This document shows, piece by piece, positions 53,358-63,465 of a DNA stretch of 64,000 nucleotides. Below the pieces are notes generated by a model. It saw only the letters and a program-made list of their open reading frames with translations. It searched no databases and was not told the origin of the DNA. A program made the translations under genes and the position numbers. The DNA lies in the NCBI RefSeq assembly GCF_024449095.1, contig NZ_CP024627.1, positions 1,922,001-1,986,000 of the forward strand, written 5' to 3'. Source of the DNA: Vibrio coralliilyticus (GTDB lineage Bacteria > Pseudomonadota > Gammaproteobacteria > Enterobacterales > Vibrionaceae). Every line of letters begins with the position of its first letter. The stretch's first letter is position 1.

Positions 53358-53945
53358 CTATGCGCAGCTCGCCAATAACTGGCGTTTACGTGGCTCTTGA
53401 ATTAATTTCCAATGAACGCCATCAATCGCACCTGCAAATTTCCACAGTAATTTGACATCAACATCATTACCGTAAGTCGCTTTGACCTTGGAAAATACTT
53501 CTGGCGCACCTAGCTGCAAGAACGTATCAACATCACCAACGCCTGCTTTTTTTACCATGCGTTCAAGAGTCAACTGCATGTTGGGTAAATCACGTAAACG
53601 TCGACTCGCGGATGATTTCTTATAGTGACGCTGAGATACTGAAAACTTAATTGAGTTCTCAACAATCTCATCCAACACCTCACTTTGATTATTAAATAGC
53701 TGAGTAATGTCGTAGTAATTGACCGTTGCCGTTGTTTGCTTCTTCACGTGACGGTACTTAATGCAGCCCAGTGTAGCCAATTTGTCGTCTAGATATTCTC
53801 CACCTCGAATAAACACCTTATCAGCGCTGATTAATGCGAACATAGCGTCTTGCTTGAAGAGCCCCGTTCCACCAAACATTGAACGCTTTTGGAAACTACC
53901 AAACTTGTTAACATAATTAATAAATTGTTGCTCTGTCATATCCAT
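53358..53945 (-). CDS. tfoX: competence regulator TfoX
   Basis: This 195-residue protein has the amino-terminal TfoX/Sxy domain (KFGSFQKRSMFGGTGLFKQDAMFALI) and the carboxy TfoX domain (LPNMQLTLERMVKKAGVGDVDTFLQLGAPEVFSKV; LLWKFAGAIDGVHWKLI). These and the RKRQLLAS end match TfoX rather than TfoY as I recall both. It is the chitin-induced activator of natural competence and, in some vibrios, T6SS genes. In V. cholerae its translation is raised by the TfoR small RNA acting on the leader. The 346-base gap to the HDOD gene (53946-54291) should hold that leader and shows no gene. Confidence 0.9.
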   Translation of the reverse strand: MDMTEQQFINYVNKFGSFQKRSMFGGTGLFKQDAMFALISADKVFIRGGEYLDDKLATLGCIKYRHVKKQTTATVNYYDITQLFNNQSEVLDEIVENSIKFSVSQRHYKKSSASRRLRDLPNMQLTLERMVKKAGVGDVDTFLQLGAPEVFSKVKATYGNDVDVKLLWKFAGAIDGVHWKLIQEPRKRQLLASCA

Positions 53946-54291
53946 TGATCCTTCTAATCTAGAAAACCCCGATTATTTTCGATCACCAGATAGCAGCAGC
54001 TTTAAGCGAAAAAGATAAATCAGCCAGCAAAGCTATGGTTTATGTTGTTATTAGCATACTGACTGCAAGTACAATAAATGATAGTTAACGATGAAAAATA
54101 AGTCTGTGCACAGCTCACACCAATAAAACTAAATTCATATAAAATCGAGACTAATATCACACAAGTAGGGTTTACAGACTTCACTGGCTAAAATACACCG
54201 GACAAAAACTCTCATTTAACTTATCAATAATTTGCATAACATTAGATATGGAAGTTAAACTGTAACAAGTACAATCTTTAGCTGATCATGC

Positions 54292-55212
54292 ATGAACCAC
54301 CTATCCTTTTATTGGCTTCCGGAAAACAATGAGCTTTTAGTCAAAGGCATCGAGTCTGAATTCTCAACGTTAGTTGAACACGCCATTAACTCGGGCAAAA
54401 TTACACTGCCGCCGATTTCCGATGTTGTTTTAAACATTCAAAAATTATGTACCCAAGATTCAACCACAGTGTTGGATATTGCAGACCGCCTGCTTGAAGA
54501 TCCTGGCCTTGCCGCTATTGTCATTCGCGTGGCTAATTCTGTCATATTTAATCGCCGTAACATAACCTGCACCGATTTAGTCACTGCGGTATCTCGCTTG
54601 GGTATTCTACGCGTACGCGATATCGTAACAGCGCAGGCTATAGAGCAGTTGAAACACTCCGTTAATTTGAGTCGCGGCTGTAATGAAGTATTAGTGAATA
54701 GCGCTCATAACTCACGCGAGTTAGCAGCCACCATGGTGATGGTTGTGAAAGGTTTTAAAGAAGCTAACGCTCCTAGGTATAGTAACCTCGAAACAGATAA
54801 AGCCCTCCTCACTGGTTTACTCGCTGATATCGGCTTATTTTGTATCGTAAATGAATACCACATGTATCTTGAACAAGGTAATTATCTTGATGAAGATATC
54901 GCTTTTCAGATTTTCAATAACCAGTGTTCCAATGCGAGCCGACTGGTGTTAAAGCATTGGGGTTTTGACAGTGATTTCTTGGAAGTCGCAACCAATCAAC
55001 TGCATCAAAGACAAAGTGTTGATGTGAGTTACCTAGATATAGCCCGTATTGCCAATCATATTCTGATGTTCCGTCGACAAGATGAAGAAATCGACGAGCA
55101 CACGGTTGAATTTGACCTAACTGGTGCAGATATACTGTACAAGCTCAGTAATTTAAGTGATATTGAGTTCAATACACAGATCAATGAGTTAATCAGCGCT
55201 AGTGGACTTTAG
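54292..55212 (+). CDS. HDOD-domain protein
   Basis: This 306-residue soluble protein has an HDOD domain at about 35-235: ITLPPISDVVLNIQKL, TTVLDIADRLLEDPGLAAIVIRVANSVIF, and SRLGILRVRDIVTAQAIEQL. Hydrolase metal residues are not evident, as usual for HDOD. These proteins act as signal-transduction adaptors rather than enzymes. It is divergent from tfoX and followed after 30 bases by lysO. Confidence 0.9.
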   Translation: MNHLSFYWLPENNELLVKGIESEFSTLVEHAINSGKITLPPISDVVLNIQKLCTQDSTTVLDIADRLLEDPGLAAIVIRVANSVIFNRRNITCTDLVTAVSRLGILRVRDIVTAQAIEQLKHSVNLSRGCNEVLVNSAHNSRELAATMVMVVKGFKEANAPRYSNLETDKALLTGLLADIGLFCIVNEYHMYLEQGNYLDEDIAFQIFNNQCSNASRLVLKHWGFDSDFLEVATNQLHQRQSVDVSYLDIARIANHILMFRRQDEEIDEHTVEFDLTGADILYKLSNLSDIEFNTQINELISASGL

Positions 55213-55242
55213 CGCTTAACGTACCAGTACACAGGAAGCCAC

Positions 55243-56148
55243 ATGTTCTCAGGGATGATATTCATCTTTGCCCCACTTGTTGTGGGGTATTTAATATCGA
55301 TTTCCACGTCGTCCATTCTTGATAAAATCAACGCAACCACTGCAAACCTGATTTATGTCATCTTAGCACTAATGGGCTTAAGTCTTGCTGCGCTGGACAA
55401 CCTCGGGCAAAATCTACAGCTCATCCTCAAATACGTTGCCGTATTCTTTACTTGTCTTAGCCTGAGTAATTTGGCTGCTCTGCCCATCCTCGATAAGCTT
55501 TTGCCTATAGAAACCGATGCCAAACAAACTAAGATCCCTCTCTCAAGCATGGCCATGGAGTCCGTCAAACTCATTGCTGTTGTCGGAGGTGGTTTGTTCG
55601 CAGGATTAATGTTGCCGATCGATTTGAGTTGGGTAGACACAGCTAGCGAATGGATTCTGTTTGTCTTACTATTTTTCATCGGCATCCAACTGCGCAATAG
55701 TGGCCTGACGCTTCGCCAAATATTACTCAACAAACACGGTATGATCATCGCCTTAGTGATCATCGCAACCTCTATGATTGGGGGTATTGTGGCAGCCGTC
55801 CTATTAGATATTGATATTTACCGTGGCTTGGCAATGGCCTCTGGCTTTGGCTGGTATTCTCTAGCGGGTATTTTGATGGGTGACGCTTTTGGCCCCGTTT
55901 ATGGAGGTGCATCATTTATGATTGAACTCCTTCGAGAACTGATTGCCTTAGTATTGATTCCCCTCGCGATACGCTCTCGGCCTTGCACAGCAATTGGCTA
56001 TGCAGGTGCAACGGCGATGGACTTCACATTGCCTGTCATCCAAACTACAGGAGGTGTCCGATGTGTACCCATTGCGATAGTGAGTGGATTTATATTAAGC
56101 CTTTTAGTGCCCGTATTGATGCTTTTCTTTGTCTCTCTTGCAGGCTAG
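55243..56148 (+). CDS. lysO: lysine exporter LysO family
   Basis: This 301-residue inner-membrane protein has about eight to nine hydrophobic segments and the LysO/YbjE (DUF340) pattern: FAPLVVGYLIS at the start, LFFIGIQLRNSGLTLRQI, and MASGFGWYSLAGILMGDAFGPVYGGASFMIELLRELIAL with MDFTLPVIQTTGG. Relatives export lysine and its analogues. ATG 55243 fits the family start. Confidence 0.93.
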   Translation: MFSGMIFIFAPLVVGYLISISTSSILDKINATTANLIYVILALMGLSLAALDNLGQNLQLILKYVAVFFTCLSLSNLAALPILDKLLPIETDAKQTKIPLSSMAMESVKLIAVVGGGLFAGLMLPIDLSWVDTASEWILFVLLFFIGIQLRNSGLTLRQILLNKHGMIIALVIIATSMIGGIVAAVLLDIDIYRGLAMASGFGWYSLAGILMGDAFGPVYGGASFMIELLRELIALVLIPLAIRSRPCTAIGYAGATAMDFTLPVIQTTGGVRCVPIAIVSGFILSLLVPVLMLFFVSLAG

Positions 56149-56259
56149 ATCGCATGATTTTATCTTTAGATTCACTATATTAAGGCTCGACCACACACAA
56201 TAATTTAGCGATTGCTAATTTAGTGGTTTTATAATAACTATTCTTCAAAAGGAAACATT

Positions 56260-56775
56260 ATGACACGTCTACTGATTGCATTGCTGTTAGGCGCGACCTC
56301 TACTATGGTTGCCGCTGCTGACAATGCATGTTTGTCCAAGAAATACGACGCTTATGTTGATGCTTCTCTACATTGGTACGAAGATCTAGCAAAGCTAACT
56401 TCTGAGCAATATCCTGATCTTAAAGAGGTCAGTGAGTGGTTTTTGGAAGGTCGAAAAAACCATTTTGAGTTAAACCGTGCAGCGGTTCACTACTACCTTG
56501 AAAACGACCCATCCAAAATAGCAACCAGTCAACCGGTCGAAGCATGGCTTCAACTAGAGCAAAAAGACATCAAAACCTTGTCTTCACGCAGCGACGAATT
56601 GGGCAGGTTAGCTCAGGTAACCTTTAGCGATCGTCAGTCTAAGCCACATGAGAAGAACTACGACCTTCGCTCTGCGTTTGCCGATCTCTTAAGTCACCCC
56701 ACTAAAATAGACGACGCACTTAAGCGCTACAATCAGGCAATTAAAGAGTTAGAAACCATTGCCTGTGACACGTAA
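56260..56775 (+). CDS. secreted hypothetical protein (171 aa)
   Basis: This 171-residue protein has a signal peptide (cut near VAAA/DN) and is helix-rich (YVDASLHWYEDLAKLTSEQYPDL; DALKRYNQAIKELETIACD). It has two Cys, near each end of the mature form, that could form a disulfide. I do not recognise a family. AAGGAAAC precedes ATG 56260, and a strong hairpin follows, which supports a separate transcription unit. Confidence 0.8.
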   Translation: MTRLLIALLLGATSTMVAAADNACLSKKYDAYVDASLHWYEDLAKLTSEQYPDLKEVSEWFLEGRKNHFELNRAAVHYYLENDPSKIATSQPVEAWLQLEQKDIKTLSSRSDELGRLAQVTFSDRQSKPHEKNYDLRSAFADLLSHPTKIDDALKRYNQAIKELETIACDT

Positions 56776-56780
56776 TACGC

Positions 56781-56811
56781 TTTGCCACCAAGCCAGTTTG
56801 CTGGTGGCAAA
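56781..56811 (+). terminator. hairpin after the secreted-protein gene
   Basis: TTTGCCACCA and TGGTGGCAAA form a perfect 10-bp stem with an 11-base loop, followed by CTTCTTATT. Confidence 0.65.
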
Positions 56812-56906
56812 CTTCTTATTGCAGAAAAGAATTTCAAATAATTAAGACGGGACTTTGCGCCCGTTTTCGTTTAGATTGTCGCGCTGCAACAAAAAAGATA
56901 AGAGCA

Positions 56907-58562
56907 ATGAGCTGTATGGTATCGGAACACAAAACGGCTGACGTGAGTTTCGAGAGTTTACTCCGAATCTTCACAGTCCCTGAAGGGCCAGACTCAACAC
57001 TAACTAAAATTGAAGAGAAGCTATCGCAAAATCTAAACCAGTTTTTGCGAGAACATATTGTCGCGGAAGAAAAGCCACTTAAGGAAATTGAGAAAGATTT
57101 CTCTAACGCTACGCTTCCAGAACAGCCCGAGTTTGTTTCCGAACATACCCAGCACTTGCTTGATACCTTGGTTTCCCACTCTGTGCACACCTCTGCACCA
57201 AGTTTTATTGGTCATATGACCTCGGCACTACCCTATTTCTTGATGCCGCTGTCAAAGATCATGATTGCGCTAAACCAAAATTTAGTAAAAATCGAGACTT
57301 CTAAAGCATTTACCCCCTTAGAGCGCCAAGTGCTCGGCATGCTGCACCGCCTTATTTACAATCAAAACGATGAGTTTTACGCCCAATGGATGCACAGTGC
57401 GAATCACTCACTAGGTGCGTTCTGCTCTGGTGGTACCATTGCCAACATTACCGCCCTTTGGGTTGCGCGCAACAACGCTTTAAAAGCTCAAGGTCACTTT
57501 AAAGGCGTAGAAAAAGAAGGCCTTTTCAAAGCGATGAAACATTACGGCTACGAAGGATTAGCGGTACTTGTATCAGAGCGTGGACATTACTCACTAAAGA
57601 AGGCTGCAGATGTACTTGGAATTGGTCAGGAAGGCCTAGTCGCGGTAAAAACCGACGCTAACAATCGTATCTGTCCTGAAGCACTACGAGAAAGCATTTC
57701 TCAGCTTAAGCAACAAAACATCAAGCCCTTTGCTGTGGTCGGTGTCGCAGGAACAACGGAAACAGGCTCAATCGATCCCATTGCTGATATTGCAGAAATT
57801 TGTCGCAATGAAAACTGCCATTTCCACATTGATGCAGCTTGGGGTGGAGCAACCTTGATGTCGAACAATTATCGTCATCTTCTCAATGGTGTAGAGCTTG
57901 CAGACTCAATTACCATTGATGCCCATAAACAACTGTATATTCCAATGGGCGCCGGTATGGTGCTATTCAAAGATCCGGAAGCGATGAAGTCCATCGAGCA
58001 CCACGCACAATATATCTTGCGGAAAGGTTCTAAAGATCTTGGCAGCCATACACTTGAAGGCTCTCGCTCTGGGATGGCCATGTTAGTCTATGCTGCGATG
58101 CATATTATTAGTCGGCCTGGCTATGAGCTCTTGATCGACCAAAGTATTGAGAAAGCCAAGTACTTTGCCGAATTGATCAAACGACAAGACGACTTCGAAT
58201 TGGTATCGGAACCAGAACTTTGCCTACTCACCTATCGCTATCTTCCTTCCGACATTCGTCGCGCTCTTGAGAAAGCAAACAACCAGCAAAAGTCTGAGCT
58301 CAATGAGCTACTGAATGAACTAACTCAATTTATCCAGAAACGACAGCGAGAAACGGGCAAATCGTTTGTTTCGCGTACTCGCTTAAATCCTGAGCAGTGG
58401 GATAGGCTAAATACGATAGTTTTTCGAGTTGTGTTAGCTAACCCACTGACAGGAAGAGATATTTTGGGTATGGTGTTGGATGAGCAAAGGGAAATTGCTC
58501 AACAAGCGCCAAAACTAATGGCAAGAATCCAATCAGCTGCTCAAAAAATCAAAGAAAACTGA
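56907..58562 (+). CDS. panP: aspartate 1-decarboxylase PanP (PLP-dependent)
   Basis: This 551-residue group II decarboxylase turns aspartate into beta-alanine for pantothenate and coenzyme A synthesis, replacing pyruvoyl PanD in vibrios. PLP-binding blocks are SLGAFCSGGTIANITALWVARN, CHFHIDAAWGGATLMSN and SITIDAHKQLYIPMGAG with Lys341. The carboxy domain is complete. ATG 56907 or ATG 56916 could start it; 56907 has AAGATAAGAG before it. Positions 58563-58839, after it, hold the hexR promoter region and no gene. Confidence 0.93.
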   Translation: MSCMVSEHKTADVSFESLLRIFTVPEGPDSTLTKIEEKLSQNLNQFLREHIVAEEKPLKEIEKDFSNATLPEQPEFVSEHTQHLLDTLVSHSVHTSAPSFIGHMTSALPYFLMPLSKIMIALNQNLVKIETSKAFTPLERQVLGMLHRLIYNQNDEFYAQWMHSANHSLGAFCSGGTIANITALWVARNNALKAQGHFKGVEKEGLFKAMKHYGYEGLAVLVSERGHYSLKKAADVLGIGQEGLVAVKTDANNRICPEALRESISQLKQQNIKPFAVVGVAGTTETGSIDPIADIAEICRNENCHFHIDAAWGGATLMSNNYRHLLNGVELADSITIDAHKQLYIPMGAGMVLFKDPEAMKSIEHHAQYILRKGSKDLGSHTLEGSRSGMAMLVYAAMHIISRPGYELLIDQSIEKAKYFAELIKRQDDFELVSEPELCLLTYRYLPSDIRRALEKANNQQKSELNELLNELTQFIQKRQRETGKSFVSRTRLNPEQWDRLNTIVFRVVLANPLTGRDILGMVLDEQREIAQQAPKLMARIQSAAQKIKEN

Positions 58563-58839
58563 AAATTTCTTTCTAAAAAGCTGTAACTTGCCAAACATCG
58601 ATGGCCTCAAATCGCGAAAACTTTTGCATATAACGATAATTTGTGTAGTTTTGGCAAAGTTTAGTTTGAGGCTTGTCATATTCTCACTAATTGAACTGTA
58701 TAAAAATTACTGTAAATCTGTTGCTTAGGTTTATACTGGACCCATGGCGCTGGATAGTTATTGCCTTTAGGTGACGACTTGTAACCTTTTAATGAACAGG
58801 TATATCCAGTGAGTTGTTCTCTATACCCTCGTGAACACT

Positions 58840-59694
58840 ATGAATACATTAGAAAAAATTCAGAAAAATCTAGAGAATTTTAGCAAGTCTGAACGTAAAG
58901 TGGCTGAAGTTATTATGGCTTCTCCTCAGACAGCAATTCACTCTAGTATTGCGACACTGGCCAAAATGGCAGACGTAAGTGAGCCAACTGTTAACCGCTT
59001 TTGCCGCCGCTTGGACACCAAAGGCTTCCCCGACTTTAAACTTCATCTAGCGCAAAGCCTCGCAAACGGAACACCTTATGTGAACCGTAACGTAGAGGAA
59101 GACGATGGACCGGATGCTTACACCCATAAGATTTTTGAATCTACAATGGCTTGTTTAGATGTTGCGAAGAACAGCCTAGACTCAATGCAAATTAACCGGG
59201 CTGTGGATTTGCTTACTCAGGCAAAGCGCATATCATTTTTTGGCCTTGGTGCTTCTTCGGCTGTGGCTCGAGACGCTCAGAATAAGTTTATTCGCTTTAA
59301 CATCCCAATTACCTGCTTTGAAGACATTGTGATGCAACGTATGAGCTGCATCAATTGTACTGATAACGATGTCATTGTTTTAATTTCCCATACAGGCCGT
59401 ACTAAGAGTCAGGTAGAAATTGCCAACCTAGCACGCGAAAATGGCGCAACGGTTATCGCTATTACCGCTAAAGATTCTCCGCTGGATAAAGCAAGCTCGC
59501 TATCAATCTCATTGGATGTTCCTGAAGACACCGATGTCTACATGCCAATGGCAAGTCGTGTTGTACAAATGACGGTCATCGATGTGCTGGCAACAGGCTT
59601 TACGCTGCGCCGTGGTTCCGGTTTCAGAGAGAACTTAAAACGTGTAAAAGATGCACTTAAAGATTCTCGATACGATAAACTGTCACAGTTTTAA
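58840..59694 (+). CDS. hexR: HexR, RpiR-family regulator of central carbon metabolism
   Basis: This 284-residue regulator has an amino-terminal RpiR helix-turn-helix (SKSERKVAEVIMASPQTAIHSSIATLAKMADVSEPTVNRFCRRL) and a carboxy SIS domain (FFGLGASSAVARDAQNKFIR; VIVLISHTGRTKSQVEIANLARENGATVIAIT). HexR senses KDPG and controls Entner-Doudoroff and gluconeogenic genes in relatives. ATG 58840 matches the family start MNxLEKIQ; GTG 58831 is an in-frame alternative. Confidence 0.93.
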   Translation: MNTLEKIQKNLENFSKSERKVAEVIMASPQTAIHSSIATLAKMADVSEPTVNRFCRRLDTKGFPDFKLHLAQSLANGTPYVNRNVEEDDGPDAYTHKIFESTMACLDVAKNSLDSMQINRAVDLLTQAKRISFFGLGASSAVARDAQNKFIRFNIPITCFEDIVMQRMSCINCTDNDVIVLISHTGRTKSQVEIANLARENGATVIAITAKDSPLDKASSLSISLDVPEDTDVYMPMASRVVQMTVIDVLATGFTLRRGSGFRENLKRVKDALKDSRYDKLSQF

Positions 59695-59719
59695 AAAAGG
59701 AGCGCTTGTCGCTCCTTTT
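59695..59719. terminator. bidirectional terminator after hexR
   Basis: AAAAGGAGCG and GCTCCTTTT form a stem with flanking A and T runs between hexR and the convergent alcohol dehydrogenase gene. Confidence 0.88.
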
Positions 59720-59743
59720 CTCTACCCTCCATCTAAATCTTGG

Positions 59744-60997
59744 CTAAGAGTTCTGTGTCTTAACTTCTCTACTTTTAAGCTCACCACCTAAGACACGAGC
59801 AGTTGCTTGTAACTCAGCCATATTTTTTTGCCTACCATTTTCGCCATGGCAATTGCATACCTGTCTAAGAATATAAACTAACCGCTCTTGGGTGAGTGGA
59901 AGAGGATTACCTTTAATAGCGACAGATTTGAGTGCGTCAGCAGCAACCAAATCAAACGAAGTGCTACAGATACCGAATTGATCCAGCTTTGGGAGATATA
60001 ATTTATCTAGCATCATGTTTACCCAAAGTATTGCATCCTCTCGTCTAGCATTTGTTCGTCTTGTCAAAATCCTTGCAATATTTTTATAACGCTTAAGGAC
60101 GTCATGCCGACCCACTATTTTAGCCGCTTTAATGTTTTCCAACATCACATATGGTGCTAAACGAGCACTAATTACACTGTGCGGAGCTTCTAACTTACCG
60201 CCTAAAGCAGACGCCAAACCATGAGCAGCACCCAGCTTAGCATTATTGCTCGCCATCCCTCCCAACATAGCGGCGAAGGATAGGTCAGAACGTGCTTTTG
60301 GGTTATCGTCAAGGCATCCAGAGAGAATTGAAGTACTCAATCGCCGAAGCCCTTCTTCACAAATCATATCGGTCAATGGGTTCGGATCTCCGCAAACATA
60401 AGCTTCCATCAAATGTGTGAAAGCGTCCATCGCTCCTCTGCCCGATGTATAAAAGTCTGTACCATAGGTCAACGTTGGGTCAACGATGGCTACATCCGCT
60501 AACATATCAGGGCTACGTAGGCTGACTTTGACTTGATCTTGTCCAGAGCGTAAAACTGCATTACGTGTGACTTCAGAACCCGTACTTGCCGTTGTAGGAA
60601 TGGCAATGAAAGGAATAGGCTTGGCTTTTAAGGGAACACTACGCCCAACCACTTCAACATAATCATACACATCTCCCTGATTGGGAATGATCGCTGCCAA
60701 CGCTTTGCCCATATCCAGAACACTGCCCCCACCAATCGCAACGACCATATTAGGTTTAAACTTTCTCCCAATTAACGCTGTTTCTTCCGCCATTGTAATA
60801 TTTGGCTCACCAGACACCGACACATGTTGATAACGCATTGATTGAGATTCTAGATAATCGACTACAACTTTTGCCCTATCTAGGCTCTGACCCGAAACAA
60901 GTAACACGCTATAACCGTATTGGTTGAGAATAGAAAGCGATGACTGCAGCGAACCTTCACCAAAAATAATTCGGGTGGAAGTCATGAATTGGAACAT
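59744..60997 (-). CDS. iron-containing alcohol dehydrogenase
   Basis: This 417-residue group III dehydrogenase has the NAD-binding GGGSVLDMGKALA turn (near residue 95), PTTASTGSEVTRNAVL, and the metal-site helices GAMDAFTHLMEAYV (Asp, His), AAHGLASALGG (His) and PHSVISARLAP (His). Substrate unknown. ATG 60997 (MFQFMTSTRIIFGEG) has GGGAG nine bases before it and gives the family length; the in-frame extension to 61081 has no homology signal. Positions 60998-61279 hold the divergent promoters and no gene. Confidence 0.92.
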   Translation of the reverse strand: MFQFMTSTRIIFGEGSLQSSLSILNQYGYSVLLVSGQSLDRAKVVVDYLESQSMRYQHVSVSGEPNITMAEETALIGRKFKPNMVVAIGGGSVLDMGKALAAIIPNQGDVYDYVEVVGRSVPLKAKPIPFIAIPTTASTGSEVTRNAVLRSGQDQVKVSLRSPDMLADVAIVDPTLTYGTDFYTSGRGAMDAFTHLMEAYVCGDPNPLTDMICEEGLRRLSTSILSGCLDDNPKARSDLSFAAMLGGMASNNAKLGAAHGLASALGGKLEAPHSVISARLAPYVMLENIKAAKIVGRHDVLKRYKNIARILTRRTNARREDAILWVNMMLDKLYLPKLDQFGICSTSFDLVAADALKSVAIKGNPLPLTQERLVYILRQVCNCHGENGRQKNMAELQATARVLGGELKSREVKTQNS

Positions 60998-61279
60998 ACC
61001 CAAACACTCCCTGCTTGATACATATAACGAATAGAGTGCCTTGAAGCGATAGAAATTAAATTGATTCAGTGCAACTTGCATCCATTAACCCTATAAAAAA
61101 TAAGACTTTCGCGAGCAAGCCCTCAAGTTAACTATCACATACATTTGGTAAACTTGTACGGATAACGTACAAAAAGACGTCAATAGCTTTTACCTATCAA
61201 ATCAACAGGTAATTGCATCTTTATTTCCTACTTTTATTCGGGCATAGTTGCACGTAACAAAATAAAGGAGAAAGACATT

Positions 61280-61546
61280 ATGTTCGTAGTTATCTTTGGT
61301 CGCCCAGCATGCCCTTACTGTGTTCGCGCAAAAGAACATGCTGAAACGCTTAAAGCTAAGCGCGACGACTTCAACTACCGTTACGTTGATATTCATGCAG
61401 AAGGTATCTCAAAAGCTGACCTAGAAAAAACAGTAGGTAAACCAGTTGAAACGGTTCCACAAATCTTTGTCGATCAAGAGCACATTGGTGGTTGTGATGA
61501 CTTTGAAGCGTATGCAAAAGAGCATCTAGGTCTTTTTGACGAGTAA
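61280..61546 (+). CDS. grxA: glutaredoxin 1
   Basis: This 88-residue dithiol glutaredoxin has active site CPYC at residues 11-14. ETVPQIFVDQEHIGGCDDF holds the cis-Pro and the glutathione-binding Gly-Gly. It reduces disulfides, including in ribonucleotide reductase, at the expense of glutathione. AAGGAGAAAG precedes ATG 61280. Confidence 0.97.
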   Translation: MFVVIFGRPACPYCVRAKEHAETLKAKRDDFNYRYVDIHAEGISKADLEKTVGKPVETVPQIFVDQEHIGGCDDFEAYAKEHLGLFDE

Positions 61547-61558
61547 TTATCACGAATT

Positions 61559-61588
61559 AAAGAAGCCGCTTATTAAGCGGCTTCTTTT
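61559..61588 (+). terminator. rho-independent terminator after grxA
   Basis: AAAGAAGCCGCTTA and TAAGCGGCTTCTTT form a long stem followed by T. It is 13 bases after the stop codon. Confidence 0.93.
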
Positions 61589-61727
61589 CATTTTGAATTA
61601 AATCAATATTGTGAATTCGTTACTCAAGTCAGCTAATAGTAAATTATCAAATTTTTCACTTATCATTTTGCAATATTCAGATACAATTCGCACACTTACC
61701 CTATGGCACTGAAACAAGAGCTGCCCA

Positions 61728-63410
61728 GTGAACATCGATGTTGTAAATTTGCTTGAGCAAAATCCTATCCTTCTCATTTTTGTGGTCCTTGCCATCGGCC
61801 TGGCAATCGGAAAAATTCGCTTTGGAAATCTTCAACTTGGCAACTCCATAGGAGTACTCCTGACTTCGCTGATTATGGGGCATTTAGGCTTTACGTTTAA
61901 TGCTGATGCGCTGACGATTGGCTTTATGCTCTTTATTTACTGCGTAGGTATTGAGGCAGGTCCAAACTTCTTTGGTATTTTCTTTAGGGATGGCAAACAC
62001 TACTTCATTCTCAGTATGGTCGTGCTTTCAACCGCTGTATGTATTACCTATTTTTCCAGCCACGGCTTAGGGCTTGATTTCGGTCTTTCGGCTGGCATGA
62101 TGGCGGGAGCTTTAACCGCGACACCAGTACTTGTAGGGGCTCAAGATGCACTGAACTCTGGACTAGCCACAACCCCTCGCGGGATGGACTTTTCACAAGT
62201 GATTGAAAACCTGTCTGTTGGTTATGCCATGGCCTATCTGATTGGTTTGATCAGCATGATTATGTTCGCTAAATTGCTACCCAAGTTGCAAAAGCAGAAC
62301 CTATCAGATTCTGCTCAGCAAATCGCTCAAGAGCGTGGGTTAGGAAACACAGGACAACGTAAGGTCTACTTGCCCATTATTCGTGCTTATCGTGTCGGTC
62401 AGGAGCTGATCGATTGGATTGATGGTAGAAACCTGAGGGAACTCGGTATCTATCGACAAACTGGCTGCTATATTGAGCGTATTCGTCGAAATGGCATACT
62501 CGCCCATCCTGATGGTGACGCTATTTTGCAACAAGGCGACGAAATCGCACTGGTTGGTTTTCCAGACAGCCATGCTCGGCTGGATCCTAGCTTTCGAAAC
62601 GGGAAAGAAGTCTTCGATCGAAATCTTTTAGATCTACGCATCGTTGAAGAAGAAATCGTCGTAAAAAGTGACTCTATCGCCGGTAAGCGTCTGTCAGACT
62701 TGAATCTATCCGAATACGGCTGTTTTTTGAACCGCGTAGTACGAGCACAAATCGAAATGCCCATGGATTTGGACATTGTTCTGGCGAAAGGGGACGTGCT
62801 GCAGGTCAGTGGTGAAAAGAGCCGTGTTCGTGGCTTAGCGGAAAAAATCGGTTTCATCTCAATTCACAGCCAAATGGCAGATTTGCTCGCTTTTTGTAGT
62901 TTTTTCATACTCGGCATCCTGTTCGGCCTCATTACTATGACTTTTGGTCAAGTTTCGTTTGGCTTAGGTAATGCCGTCGGCCTGTTGCTATCAGGTATTA
63001 CCTTGGGGTTCTTACGAGCCAATCACCCCACGTTTGGCTATGTACCGCAAGGCGCACTAAACATGGTTAAGGATCTAGGCTTAATGTTCTTCATGGTTGG
63101 CATTGGCTTAAGTGCCGGTGGTAAAATGTTTGAGCATTTAGCGCAAGTTGGCCCACAGGTGATCGGTTTATCCTTCTTAGTTAGTGTCGTTCCAGTCGCT
63201 CTTGCCTATTTGGTTGGAGCTTATATCCTCAAAATGAACCGAGCACTGCTTTTTGGTGCCATTATTGGTGCTAGAACCTGCGCTCCGGCAATGGACATTG
63301 TGAACGACTATGCTAAATCGACCATTCCAGCACTTGGATACGCTGGCACCTATGCCATTGCCAACATTTTAATGACCTTAGCGGGTACAATTTTGATCAT
63401 TCTTAGCTGA
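61728..63410 (+). CDS. ybjL: YbjL-type putative transporter (AAE family)
   Basis: This 560-residue inner-membrane protein of the aspartate:alanine exchanger family starts at GTG 61728 ([33 protein letters not shown]). Two hydrophobic halves (1-200 and 385-560) flank two cytoplasmic TrkA-C-like domains (about 205-370). Family blocks are [38 protein letters not shown] and [18 protein letters not shown]. Substrate unproven in YbjL relatives. Confidence 0.93.
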   Translation: MNIDVVNLLEQNPILLIFVVLAIGLAIGKIRFGNLQLGNSIGVLLTSLIMGHLGFTFNADALTIGFMLFIYCVGIEAGPNFFGIFFRDGKHYFILSMVVLSTAVCITYFSSHGLGLDFGLSAGMMAGALTATPVLVGAQDALNSGLATTPRGMDFSQVIENLSVGYAMAYLIGLISMIMFAKLLPKLQKQNLSDSAQQIAQERGLGNTGQRKVYLPIIRAYRVGQELIDWIDGRNLRELGIYRQTGCYIERIRRNGILAHPDGDAILQQGDEIALVGFPDSHARLDPSFRNGKEVFDRNLLDLRIVEEEIVVKSDSIAGKRLSDLNLSEYGCFLNRVVRAQIEMPMDLDIVLAKGDVLQVSGEKSRVRGLAEKIGFISIHSQMADLLAFCSFFILGILFGLITMTFGQVSFGLGNAVGLLLSGITLGFLRANHPTFGYVPQGALNMVKDLGLMFFMVGIGLSAGGKMFEHLAQVGPQVIGLSFLVSVVPVALAYLVGAYILKMNRALLFGAIIGARTCAPAMDIVNDYAKSTIPALGYAGTYAIANILMTLAGTILIILS

Positions 63411-63424
63411 TTACATAAACCTAA

Positions 63425-63450
63425 AAAAGGCTTCCAGATGGAAGCCTTTT
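63425..63450. terminator. bidirectional terminator between ybjL and artM-like genes
   Basis: AAAAGGCTTCCA and TGGAAGCCTTTT form a near-continuous palindrome with A and T runs on both sides. Confidence 0.92.
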
Positions 63451-63465
63451 CTAATTCTAAACCAA

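Noticed and set aside
58680..58740. possible HexR self-binding site upstream of hexR
   Set aside because: ACTGTATAAAAATTACTGTAAA is only loosely like TGTAATTAAATTACA, too weak to annotate.
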